Assembly: GCA_002719815.1 (NCBI GenBank)
Contig: PBET01000025.1
Location: 1 to 64,000 of the forward strand
From: Methanobacteriota archaeon
Lineage (GTDB): Archaea; Thermoplasmatota; Poseidoniia; Poseidoniales; Poseidoniaceae
Length of the DNA: 64,000 bases
Reading direction: 5' to 3'
Position 1 is the first letter of the stretch, and the number at the start of each line of letters is the position of its first letter. Under the pieces are notes generated by a model. It had not been told where the DNA came from and ran no database searches. It saw only the letters and a program-made list of their open reading frames with translations. Positions 10,301 through 18,807 of this stretch are shown piece by piece. The position numbers and the translations under genes were made by a program.

Positions 10301-10438
10301 AATGGACAAGTCAACGAATTGACCTATCGAGGATTATTCAATGGCCAGGAATACAATCCTACTGGTGAAACCAACAAAGGTGGTCGAAACATCGTAGCAG
10401 AGATATGGGTTGTCTTCTACACCAATTCAACGACTTGA
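7397..10438 (+). CDS. Predicted secreted lipoprotein with thrombospondin type-3-like Ca-binding repeats and a C-terminal peptide-N-glycosidase F-like domain
   Basis: Lipobox 'LLMLSGC'; repeats 'DQDGDGILDELDDC', 'DVDQDGCRDFDEDLDDDNDGILD'; C-terminal 'CHEWDYLAHLYI', 'TITGHGFQKDDANCAEFCDHQHHYY', 'WPYGRAGWCAGQDVKQWSHDIT' resemble PNGase F motifs. Confidence 0.82.
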   Translation: MSKRSLSAVFLALLMLSGCFASNDSSSATDEETPVVIPYTINASWDIQPFTAEIGGIIDTTILLETNGVGTYTTDAQILHDGQPVSTEFWSVTEKPTYISIILLPNKPGEYNIDVTIYPSEGDSLTLQQTIDVPVPDEGTTSLIAPQYIVAESSMIVLTGQVLHESIESCIAQITIPDETSLLETNQLPIQQDGTFSYVLTELDTRAESFVVSTTAQCGLYTQTEDYRNTTIIIEANDDQDGDGILDELDDCPNGIGESDGWASNAQSDVDQDGCRDFDEDLDDDNDGILDSDDGCVSPIGWISTVENDKDQDGCHDDTNDDDDDGDGILDVDDACLDGEINWDSNLYNDWDQDGCNDLLEDNDDDNDGENDATDVCPKGRSNWINDRTPLTDFDMDGCYDSTEDFDDDNDSVNDVNATGATLDLCPTTPLGALDVDEFGCAAIERDTDGDSVNDLIDECEGTPSGLQVNAVGCADLDNDGVFANVDICANSPQRWTIDADGCAINQKPVQWTSGTSVSGPMDIVPTFTVPTLDGTFTFQNKWTGNDVYLFMFKYTDGSGNSNSGTWSTNPGTFIRNLPENTHLFYGSFDSSYHNDVLSRKSDVEARLNPSEEEQWDGRIHYIDMDASNIQGGLGQMISSFNSPFFMGIDRFQRARDTGSIYAWVSQSNDPFHYTYEPHQWNAEFEPEIRMQDDGIDVVTLYDFERHAGGWGANHNSYRNASFTMPNNMSSYDTLEVFHEHACEERSNRYQKSDGSYGGCHEWDYLAHLYICDADNSSICGTEFMRWITTYGREGRWLTDISPYLFMLEDDQERRFRYKGANKGDMTIKFLFSNWGSGERAFDAEFGFTGGQFDGTYNNESRYVRSLNFTVPDNTTRVEIVATITGHGFQKDDANCAEFCDHQHHYYMGSNHVYEWHPIVYSSTGCENEVNNGVVANQYGSWPYGRAGWCAGQDVKQWSHDITSWVDMNGQVNELTYRGLFNGQEYNPTGETNKGGRNIVAEIWVVFYTNSTT
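8107..8850 (+). repeat. Degenerate tandem thrombospondin type-3-like repeats (D-x-D-x-D-G-C/I) within the 1013-aa CDS
   Basis: Repeated gatcaagatgg(t/c)tg and gatgacaatgatgg motifs encoding 'DQDGC' and 'DDDNDG'. Confidence 0.8.
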
Positions 10439-11601
10439 GACGGCGGTTCACAAACAACAGTGGGAGCGTTTTCTAACGCATTGGGTGTTTCCAAACGAAC
10501 GTAGTCACTGTTTCGACGGACTGGTATGAATCCTGCTCGAGTAATCGACAGTTGAAGTTCGTATTCGGTTGCACTTAACTTGGTCGTGCCAGAAGCAGAT
10601 ACAACATTCTCTTCCATCATTGTAGAACCGGCATCATCTGCACCAGCGAGAAGTGCCATTTGTGCAATACCCATGCCCATCGTTGGCCACGAGGCTTGAA
10701 TGTGATTGACATTATCGAGGAACAATCGAGAGATTGCAACGTGTCGAAGGTATTCAGTAGATCCTGCTCCTCGCTCAAATCTATTTTGACCACGATTGCG
10801 TTTTCCGTACGTATTGGTCTCAAGTTGAACAGGCCAAGCTATGAAGGAAGTGAATCCTGGATAGCCATTCTCATGAACTTCATCTTGTTGCTGACGTATC
10901 CTGTCCAAATGTTGGATTCGATCTTGATTGGTTTCACCAAAACCAATGACGTTCGTTGCACTTGTTGTCAAACCAAGAAGTTGGGCTTCTTTCATGACCC
11001 TTAACCAATTATCTGGATGACCTTTCTTTGGAGATACATCACTGCGAACGGTTTCAACAAGCATTTCAGCACCACCGCCCGGAAGACCATGCATGCCTGC
11101 AGATTTGAGGTGGGTGAGAACTTCATTCGTTGAAAGATTGGTCACTTCAGCGATTCCTTCGATTTCAATCGGAGAAAAGCAGTCAAGATCAATGGTTGGA
11201 TGATGTTCACGCAACTCCTTCAAGAGATCAAGATACCATTCAAAATCAAGCGATGGATTCACACCGCCTTGCATAAGAATACGAGAACCACCTATCGCTT
11301 CCAACTCCACAATACGCTGGCGTATTTCTTCATAGGATTGTGTATAGGTTTCGTCATGTCCAGGAGGACGATAGAAGGAGCAAAATTGACAATTTATTGT
11401 ACAGACATTCGTATAATTGATGTTGCGATCAACGAGATAGCTCACTTCGTTTGAAGGGTTATGAAGAAGGCGACGATGGTGGGCAGCAGCCATCAGTTGA
11501 TGCAATGGCGCATTGTTGTATAATTCCACACATTCATCGACAGTCAATCGAAATATTTCATTGGATGAACGAATGCGATCCAGAATCGCTTCCCAAGTCA
11601 T
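10417..11601 (-). CDS. mqnC: Cyclic dehypoxanthinyl futalosine synthase (radical SAM, menaquinone biosynthesis)
   Basis: 'NVCTINCQFCSFYR' CxxxCxxC; 'GLPGGGAEMLVETVRSDVSPKK'; 'FTSFIAWPVQLETN'; 'NHIQASWPTMG'; 'GADDAGSTMMEENVVSASG', which fits MqnC better than CofH or MqnE. Confidence 0.85.
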   Translation of the reverse strand: MTWEAILDRIRSSNEIFRLTVDECVELYNNAPLHQLMAAAHHRRLLHNPSNEVSYLVDRNINYTNVCTINCQFCSFYRPPGHDETYTQSYEEIRQRIVELEAIGGSRILMQGGVNPSLDFEWYLDLLKELREHHPTIDLDCFSPIEIEGIAEVTNLSTNEVLTHLKSAGMHGLPGGGAEMLVETVRSDVSPKKGHPDNWLRVMKEAQLLGLTTSATNVIGFGETNQDRIQHLDRIRQQQDEVHENGYPGFTSFIAWPVQLETNTYGKRNRGQNRFERGAGSTEYLRHVAISRLFLDNVNHIQASWPTMGMGIAQMALLAGADDAGSTMMEENVVSASGTTKLSATEYELQLSITRAGFIPVRRNSDYVRLETPNALENAPTVVCEPPSQVVELV

Positions 11602-11610
11602 AGACTCACC

Positions 11611-13020
11611 TCAAAGGCTACCAACGATTCGTTCAATATCAGCAATTGTTTTTGGACACGAAGCGGTGAGTACGTCTGGATCACCATCAGTAACAAGAAC
11701 ATCATCCTCAATGCGGATTCCAATGTTGGCATATCGTTCAGGACAATCAACATCGGGTCGCCATGCGCCAAAATACAGCCCCGGTTCAACAGTTAGCACC
11801 ATTCCAGCTTCGAGAAGACGTGGTGTCCCATCTGGCTTGTACGTGCCAACATCATGAACGTCAAGACCGAGCCAGTGGCCAGTATTGTGCATGTACCATT
11901 TGCGCAAGTGGCCGTTTTCCAAATCAAGCGCTTCATCAACTGTTTGTGTTATGATACCGAGACGGACGAGTCCTTCTGCAAGTGTACGACAAGCCACTTC
12001 ATGAGGCATGTTGTACGGATTACCTACTCTGCAAGCATCGATTGCTTTCTCCTGGGCCTCAAGGACGATTTCATAGATTTCACGTTGAGCATCAGAAAAT
12101 GTTCCTCCAATTGGCCAAGAGCGCGTAATATCTGCTGCATACCCTTCATACTCAGCTCCTGCATCAATGAGAATGATTTCATCGGTTTGACAGGGTGCAT
12201 TGTTCACAGTATAATGCAGAATAGTTGCATTTTCACCACACCCAACAATGGAAGGGTACGCCCAACCACTTGTTCCACCGTATACAAAGAAGCCCTCGAT
12301 AATCGACTGAATTTGGAATTCATGAATACCCTCTTTGCTCGCTGCCATTGCCAATGCATGTGCCTTTGATGAAACTTCAGCAGCATAACGCATCTGTTCA
12401 ATTTCTTCTTCAGATTTACGCAAACGCATTTCTGCGATACGTCGACTAGGATCTTCAATACTAATTGGCCCACTTCCAAAATGTTGGCGCTTACGGTCAC
12501 GTTTTTCGACAGCAGACATCACAACTGAGTCAATAGTCGAATTAATTCCAGTTCTGAGATGAACTCGTACAGCTTTCTCGAGACGTTGTTCAAGGTCTTG
12601 AACAAGTTCATCCGAAGGGCTTGCTCGATCAACCGGCCAATCATTCAGTGCACCTTCAACGCCTGGTCGACGCCCTTCCCAAATTTCCATCAGCGTATCT
12701 TTTGGTTGTACAAATAAATGTGCGATCCAATTATTTTCTTCATGATAAAACAGCAGTGTAGCCTCAGGATCGGACCACCCACACATGTAGAGCATATCAC
12801 TTGATGAACGGTAAGGATAGTGAACATCATTACTTCGAGTTGCCTCAGGAAGCGAAGATACGATAATCAAATCATTCACATCGAATTGTGAAAGAAGGCG
12901 TTGTTGTCGCTTTCGATACGAATCCTTTGTAATCGCCTCAGGCTTATGTGGCAACGTCTTGAATGCTGCATCAAACATCATCTCACCATATCTATCCAGA
13001 CGCCACAGTTCTTTAATCAA
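11611..13020 (-). CDS. pepP: Xaa-Pro aminopeptidase (M24 family)
   Basis: 'RSSSDMLYMCGWSDPEATLLF', 'ILIDAGAEYEGYAADITRSWPIGGTFSDAQREIYEIVL', 'HNTGHWLGLDVHDVG', 'MVLTVEPGLYF', 'NIGIRIEDDVLVT'. Confidence 0.92.
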   Translation of the reverse strand: MIKELWRLDRYGEMMFDAAFKTLPHKPEAITKDSYRKRQQRLLSQFDVNDLIIVSSLPEATRSNDVHYPYRSSSDMLYMCGWSDPEATLLFYHEENNWIAHLFVQPKDTLMEIWEGRRPGVEGALNDWPVDRASPSDELVQDLEQRLEKAVRVHLRTGINSTIDSVVMSAVEKRDRKRQHFGSGPISIEDPSRRIAEMRLRKSEEEIEQMRYAAEVSSKAHALAMAASKEGIHEFQIQSIIEGFFVYGGTSGWAYPSIVGCGENATILHYTVNNAPCQTDEIILIDAGAEYEGYAADITRSWPIGGTFSDAQREIYEIVLEAQEKAIDACRVGNPYNMPHEVACRTLAEGLVRLGIITQTVDEALDLENGHLRKWYMHNTGHWLGLDVHDVGTYKPDGTPRLLEAGMVLTVEPGLYFGAWRPDVDCPERYANIGIRIEDDVLVTDGDPDVLTASCPKTIADIERIVGSL

Positions 13021-14552
13021 TTCTTTGGCGCCTTGCCGCGTTCAGTCCATTTGACAAATCCTGAATTGCCATCTGATTGACTACGTGAACGAAGAACGTA
13101 GAGGATACCGAGTACTAAAACGATGAAGAGTGTTAAAACCGAATAGAGCGGTACATCGGCAAGCGATTCTTTGGATTCTGCCTGTTGTTGAATGACTTCG
13201 AAACGAACGACATCCATTGAACCATCATCATCAACAACCTCAACATAGATTGTACGATACGCAACATCCTCAAGATCCGATGACTCAAGGTAGGATTTTC
13301 CGCTCAGTAAGGATTTTCCATCAACATACCAATAGTATTCAAGTGACGCTTGATCATGCACCGTATCTGATGAATCGTTCGCACTAAACACCCAATTACC
13401 ATCCACCGGGATGGTCACAATCGAACCATTGAGAACTTGAAATCCATCATATCGAACGACTGCGGTTGGTTGTTGGTTCGTTACAGAAACATTGTGTTCA
13501 ACAATGACAAGGTTACCGCCTAAATCTCGAACGAGCGCCCTTACCGTGTATGTACCGGATTTCTTTGCCTCGAATTCGAGACGGTTGTCCTGTAAAATTT
13601 CGTCATTCGATACTGAACGAAGTGAGTTGCCTGGTTCAATGATGGTCCAGGTAATGACGAATCTTGAGCCGGTATATCCATCCGATGCATTCACATCGAC
13701 AACAACGATTTCCGATTCTACAACCTGTTCTATGGCACTTAATTCGACAAACGGTTTAGTTTGGTCAAGAATAATGTATTGCGTTAAATTATTTGATAAG
13801 GCTAAATAAGGATCTTGGATTTGGATTTGCAACAAATAAAAACCATCATCAAGTTGATTTTCATTTACATCGATCAGGAGATTTAATTCATTATCAATCG
13901 AATACGTTGTCGTTATTGTCGAGTATTCCTCGACACATATTCCATACGGTGCTGAGCAATACCTTACTGCTGGAAGAATGCCAGCATCGTTTTCCACAAC
14001 GAACTCCGGACTTGGTGGAAGAATATACTCAAAGGAAATATCAATCATACCCTCACTAAATATTTGCGTTGTTGTCAATGGATCAGCTTCGTTTGACGAG
14101 GAGGGACGCAGTACAGGGCGATGATTGTCTTGACCTGCATACACAACTAAACCAAATGACGTCAAATCCGTCTGTTCCAATAAGGAGATTTCAACATAAC
14201 ATGTGCAATCGATGTCAGTTACGTTGAACGAATGATTCCACGACCACATTGTTATTCCACTTTCTGGCAAAGAATATGGAACGACGGTATCAAGATACGG
14301 GCTCGACATCAAAGGAGTCCATTGGTCAGGAGATGAAATATTCCATAACTCGATTTCAATGGAAGAGAGTGCAACCGTCGAATCCCCTGAGAGATTTAAA
14401 AACGATTGGACATGAAGGCCATCTTCTTGATCAAATGAAATGATTTGAACCTCGTCAAAATCTGATGAAGCAGAAGAATTCGGGGCGACCAACGTCAACA
14501 GCATGCACAAAACGAGCAATAGACTTGTTTTGGCATTCTTTGACATCGTCAT
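13017..14552 (-). CDS. Secreted/membrane-anchored surface protein with Ig/PKD-like segments and a C-terminal TM
   Basis: Signal-peptide-like N-terminus 'TSLLLVLCMLLTLVAPNSSAS'; C-terminal TM 'VPLYSVLTLFIVLVLGILYVL'; 4-bp overlaps with both neighbours. Confidence 0.8.
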   Translation of the reverse strand: MTMSKNAKTSLLLVLCMLLTLVAPNSSASSDFDEVQIISFDQEDGLHVQSFLNLSGDSTVALSSIEIELWNISSPDQWTPLMSSPYLDTVVPYSLPESGITMWSWNHSFNVTDIDCTCYVEISLLEQTDLTSFGLVVYAGQDNHRPVLRPSSSNEADPLTTTQIFSEGMIDISFEYILPPSPEFVVENDAGILPAVRYCSAPYGICVEEYSTITTTYSIDNELNLLIDVNENQLDDGFYLLQIQIQDPYLALSNNLTQYIILDQTKPFVELSAIEQVVESEIVVVDVNASDGYTGSRFVITWTIIEPGNSLRSVSNDEILQDNRLEFEAKKSGTYTVRALVRDLGGNLVIVEHNVSVTNQQPTAVVRYDGFQVLNGSIVTIPVDGNWVFSANDSSDTVHDQASLEYYWYVDGKSLLSGKSYLESSDLEDVAYRTIYVEVVDDDGSMDVVRFEVIQQQAESKESLADVPLYSVLTLFIVLVLGILYVLRSRSQSDGNSGFVKWTERGKAPKN

Positions 14553-17500
14553 TGACCCTCAAATGGATCGCACAATTCCCCTTGACCAGGGAAACTAATC
14601 GGATTTCTTGGGTTTGTGTCCCACTTGAATTCACAATAATTGGTGTGACCATCGCCATCGCTGTCAACCAATCGATCTGCACCATCGAACGGATCAAATT
14701 CGAAGTGGTATTCCCATCCTGTGGCCATGCCATCGTCATCATGATCCATGTAGTATACTTCTGGACCATCTTCCCAAGCATCGCCGTCAGTATCATTGCT
14801 GACTGGATTTGTTCCGTTTTGCAATTCCTCAAAGTTGGTGTAATTTTCGAGGTTGTTGTAGAACTTCATTCCGTCCGGTGTATCAGGATCGATGTTGCAC
14901 TCAGCATTTGTCGAGTCGTTGTAACCAGGGCAGTATTTCTTGATGAGGCCCGTTCGGTTGAGACCATCCAAGTCAGGGTCTTCTTCTCCATCATTGATTC
15001 CATCAAGGTCACTATCTGCCATGGAAGGGTCCATCACACCACGTGCACCATAGGCGTTAATGGTTGAATTAGAGACGAGGTTGTTGTTGATGGCTTCGTA
15101 GGAGTACTTGACTTCCCATCCATCAGGCAACATATCACCGTCCGTGTCATCATCGACCGGATTTGTATTCCAATTCGATGGCGATTCCGCACCGTTTGGT
15201 AGTGTGTCGTTATCGATATCGTAGGTATCGTCCTTGAGTGAATTCAATGAAGGATCTAACGCCCAACGTCCTTTACAACCATCGCATAGAGGGTTGCCCG
15301 GCATATCAAAGCCCGAGAGGTTCATTTCGAAAACCTCGTACTTCTTCTGCAACTCAAAGCCACCAAGCCAGTTAATCCAAACATAACCGCCTGGCTCCAT
15401 CAAACAACTGTTCGATTGTGTTTCTGTGCATCCTGGACGATCCCAACTTGAAGTAGCCACCCACAACGAATGTGAGTTTGTATTGTCCTCGGTCGACTTC
15501 ACTTGCATTTCCCAGCCGTCGAGCATACCATCAGCATCTGTATCATTGATGAGTGGATTTGTTTCACGCTGGAAGGGCCGAGGAATGAAAAGGATTTCAT
15601 TTCCGTCGATAAGACCATCATTGTCCGTATCAGAATTGTTGGCGTGTGTGACAAAGTTATCTGCTCCAGCGATCACTTCTTCACCATCTTCCAATCCATC
15701 ATTGTCGGTGTCGAACATACATGCAGAAGTGAAATATTGTTCTCCATCGAAGAGATAGCCGAGCATGACTTCTTGTTGATCGCTCTCACCATCACCATCG
15801 GTGTCAACATTGGAGGCATTGGATCCTTGGCCATCGCACGTCGAAGAAAATTCCATGAAATCAGACAAACCATCTGAATCGGTGTCAGGAAGACCTGGAT
15901 CTGATACAACCCATGTCAATTGCACGCCTCGATTGACGACGAGAATTTGCCAACCCCCTACTTCGATTCCATCCAACAATCCGTCAAGATCTGTGTCTCC
16001 GTGTGTTGGGTCGGTGGAACGACCGACAGGGTTTCCATTATCATCCAATCCTGCTTGGTATTCCATCAGGTTCGTAAATCGTTCAGTTTCTTCTACAATG
16101 TTCATCCATACGAAGAGACGGGATTCGACTTGATCACCTGGAGCGACATGGATGTGGTAAACATATCCATCGACTGGAGCAACCAAGTATACAGTCTCCT
16201 TTGCACCTCCACCGACGGTGTATTGACCACGAGCGACGGTCGTGTTCGCTGTGACATAATCACCTTTCTCCACGTAGACATCGACAACGGTTGTTGTCAA
16301 TTCGAGCGCATCGAAGACGACGTTTCCGTCTCCATCAGAATCCCAACCATCGAAATCAATGTCATCATCTGCATTGCTGGCGTCACGTGGATTGAGTGGG
16401 TACTCGAGTGTTGTTCGGTTGTATTGTGATGCTTCCCAACCATCCGGCATCCCATCTCCATCGGTATCTTCGGACCATGGCGAAGTAAAGGAAGGCAGTC
16501 CATTGAGCAGCCCAAACTTCAATGCAACTTGATATTCTTCGAGATTATTCAATCCATCTTCGTCCCAATCGCTGTAACCGTCGGAAGCATTTGATGGGTT
16601 GAGCAATTCGCTCGTTAGTTTCAGAGGATGTACATCCTTGAATGAGAAACAATACTCGAAACCGTCTGGCATGCCGTCGCCATCGGTATCCCAATCGCTT
16701 GGGCCATTTAGGTAACCATCGCCGTCCATGTCCGAGAGGAACCAAGAGGCACTCACTTCATCAGCAAATGGGGAGACGGAAGGTTGGCGGTCTTTGGGTG
16801 GAATATTCACGGGTTCGCCACAGTTTGAACCGACTTGGAAATCCAAAACCATGGCTGCACTGCTCACTTCAAGGATATCGGGAAGCATGTCATCATCGGA
16901 GTCCTCAGCCGCTGGGTTTGTTCCATAGGCTTCTTCTTGGAAATTGAGCAAGCCATCATCATCGAAATCAAGAACTTGATCGCACGAGTGTTTGCCCAGT
17001 GGGTTCTCGAGTTCTTCCCATGTTGGAGCGCCTTCAAACCCATCGAGCAGGTCAGAGAGCGTCTGTTCAAGAGGTCCGTTCAGCAGTGTGCAGTCCCAGT
17101 TTCCAGAAAGTGGGTTAAAGAGCATAACAGTTCCATCAGGAGAAGAGACGTTCATGGTGTAAAGCGACTCCCAACGGTCATTCAATCCATCGTTGTCGGT
17201 ATCAGCTCGTTGCGGATCGGTTCCAAGTTCCGCCTCCTGTTCATTTGTGAGACCATCGTTATCAGGGTCTCCGAATTTTCCTTGTGTGGGATCCGGCCAT
17301 GAGTCGCTTTCGTTGCTTACTTCAGCATCGTCGGCTTTTTGAGTTGAACCTGATTCTTCTTCTGCCTCTTCGGTTTCTCCACTGTCGAGTGGATTGAGAC
17401 CATGATCAACTTCCCAACCATCACTCATCCCGTCGTTGTCTGTATCGGGATCCTCAGGATCCGTACCATATTGAGATTCTTCAAGAACATCTGGAAGTCC

Positions 17501-17692
17501 ATCATTATCGGTATCGGTTGGATCACCGGAGCTAATTTCCGTGTCTGTGTTGATGTTTTCTTCTGCAGCGCTATCGAAATCACCTACGCCTTCTGAGGTT
17601 TGGTAGAATCCACTGATTCCCACAAAAAGAGAACCGAAAATAAGTGTTGAAATGATTGCAGCATACGCCATTTGGTTGTGATTCAGTGACAT
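14549..17692 (-). CDS. Large surface protein with many thrombospondin type-3-like repeats
   Basis: 1047 aa; N-terminal hydrophobic segment; >15 'DTDNDGLPDxxE/DGWE' repeats, e.g. 'DPEDPDTDNDGMSDGWEVDHGLNP'. Confidence 0.88.
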   Translation of the reverse strand: MSLNHNQMAYAAIISTLIFGSLFVGISGFYQTSEGVGDFDSAAEENINTDTEISSGDPTDTDNDGLPDVLEESQYGTDPEDPDTDNDGMSDGWEVDHGLNPLDSGETEEAEEESGSTQKADDAEVSNESDSWPDPTQGKFGDPDNDGLTNEQEAELGTDPQRADTDNDGLNDRWESLYTMNVSSPDGTVMLFNPLSGNWDCTLLNGPLEQTLSDLLDGFEGAPTWEELENPLGKHSCDQVLDFDDDGLLNFQEEAYGTNPAAEDSDDDMLPDILEVSSAAMVLDFQVGSNCGEPVNIPPKDRQPSVSPFADEVSASWFLSDMDGDGYLNGPSDWDTDGDGMPDGFEYCFSFKDVHPLKLTSELLNPSNASDGYSDWDEDGLNNLEEYQVALKFGLLNGLPSFTSPWSEDTDGDGMPDGWEASQYNRTTLEYPLNPRDASNADDDIDFDGWDSDGDGNVVFDALELTTTVVDVYVEKGDYVTANTTVARGQYTVGGGAKETVYLVAPVDGYVYHIHVAPGDQVESRLFVWMNIVEETERFTNLMEYQAGLDDNGNPVGRSTDPTHGDTDLDGLLDGIEVGGWQILVVNRGVQLTWVVSDPGLPDTDSDGLSDFMEFSSTCDGQGSNASNVDTDGDGESDQQEVMLGYLFDGEQYFTSACMFDTDNDGLEDGEEVIAGADNFVTHANNSDTDNDGLIDGNEILFIPRPFQRETNPLINDTDADGMLDGWEMQVKSTEDNTNSHSLWVATSSWDRPGCTETQSNSCLMEPGGYVWINWLGGFELQKKYEVFEMNLSGFDMPGNPLCDGCKGRWALDPSLNSLKDDTYDIDNDTLPNGAESPSNWNTNPVDDDTDGDMLPDGWEVKYSYEAINNNLVSNSTINAYGARGVMDPSMADSDLDGINDGEEDPDLDGLNRTGLIKKYCPGYNDSTNAECNIDPDTPDGMKFYNNLENYTNFEELQNGTNPVSNDTDGDAWEDGPEVYYMDHDDDGMATGWEYHFEFDPFDGADRLVDSDGDGHTNYCEFKWDTNPRNPISFPGQGELCDPFEGQ
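14570..17520 (-). repeat. Degenerate tandem DxDxDG(L/M)xDGxE repeats in the 1047-aa CDS
   Basis: Recurrent (a/g)tc(a/c)g(t/a)atc... triplets on + strand encoding 'DTDGDGMPDG'-type units on - strand. Confidence 0.8.
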
Positions 17693-17793
17693 AGAACATA
17701 GCCTCCGCGTCTTGACTATCTAACGCACGACATGATTCGGTTATGAACCTTGACCTTACTTGCTCAACGGAAAAAGCCGAATGTATGGCGATA

Positions 17794-18807
17794 TTACGTA
17801 TTTTGATAGTCCAAGAACGAGTGTATTTTTACGTGAAAAATATCATTTTCTTTGTATAGAGAAACTCGATACGTTCGTCCATGGGCACGCTCCCACATGC
17901 CGCAAAGAATTCCGAGCGTAAACGGCAACATAGGTCCTTTGTTCAATGATGCATGGAATTCAAACGTCGTTGCATCATACATTATCACATTGAATGAACC
18001 CCACCCATATTCGTGAAGATAGTGTTCGATGTATGACTGCCAACTTGATTCATCGATGATGTAAACAGGCCTATTGCTTTCAAGGAACATTGATGCAACG
18101 GAGCTGATTGTTGTTTGAAGTAGGTGTTGATCTGAATCTGCCATTGGGATATTTGATTCGAACCACATCAGACTCGGGGGGGAAGCGTAAGGTTTGCACG
18201 CAACAAGAAATCGTTCAATCGCTTGGAGAGGTATGAGAAGTACACGCTCACCATCAAGTTTCAATTCATATTCATTGACGGCGTCCAACACTGGGAAACG
18301 TGCAACATTCAGTTCACGATGCTCATCCTTTGACCAAGGAGGTACTTCATGCGTGTTCGGAGAAGGTAAATTGTTTGAAGTTTCGATTTCGAGTTGGACC
18401 ATTTGTGGCTGCGGTTCGATCCAACGCACCTTATATCGGCATTGCTCAAACAACTCGAGCGTATACTGAGCAAAAGCCACCGATAGGAGAGGATGGGCAC
18501 TTTGAGTGACACATCTTTGTTCCCGATTTACAAATCCCCAACCAAGTTTCCTGCATAGCGCTTTCAATTCCTTGTCAAATTTTCTTTTTGCAAACAACCC
18601 TTGCTTACCATTCAATGGACCTTTCAATTCAAGTGAATCGACGAAAGCGTTGACAAATACTCTGCTCAGAGGATGATCGATGAGATTCTCAAATGCATTC
18701 CACCACGCATGAAATTCATGCTGTTTCCAAACAATGATATCGCCGATGAGCGTATCATGCAATCGACCATTGGATGCGTCGATGCCCTTTGAATCGATGG
18801 AACTCAC
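17794..18807 (-). CDS. Hypothetical protein
   Basis: 337 aa; 4-bp overlap with the upstream glyA stop; no family recognised. Confidence 0.7.
   Translation of the reverse strand: MSSIDSKGIDASNGRLHDTLIGDIIVWKQHEFHAWWNAFENLIDHPLSRVFVNAFVDSLELKGPLNGKQGLFAKRKFDKELKALCRKLGWGFVNREQRCVTQSAHPLLSVAFAQYTLELFEQCRYKVRWIEPQPQMVQLEIETSNNLPSPNTHEVPPWSKDEHRELNVARFPVLDAVNEYELKLDGERVLLIPLQAIERFLVACKPYASPPSLMWFESNIPMADSDQHLLQTTISSVASMFLESNRPVYIIDESSWQSYIEHYLHEYGWGSFNVIMYDATTFEFHASLNKGPMLPFTLGILCGMWERAHGRTYRVSLYKENDIFHVKIHSFLDYQNT

Noticed and set aside
14465-17302. Several plus-strand ORFs (up to 200 aa) antisense to the 1047-aa repeat protein
   Set aside because: Low-complexity Ile/Val/Ser-rich mirror translations of the DxDxDG repeats; no homology motifs.
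14570-17520. Periodic repeats considered as a CRISPR array
   Set aside because: Repeats are degenerate, in frame and protein-coding (TSP3-type), with no constant repeat/spacer structure.
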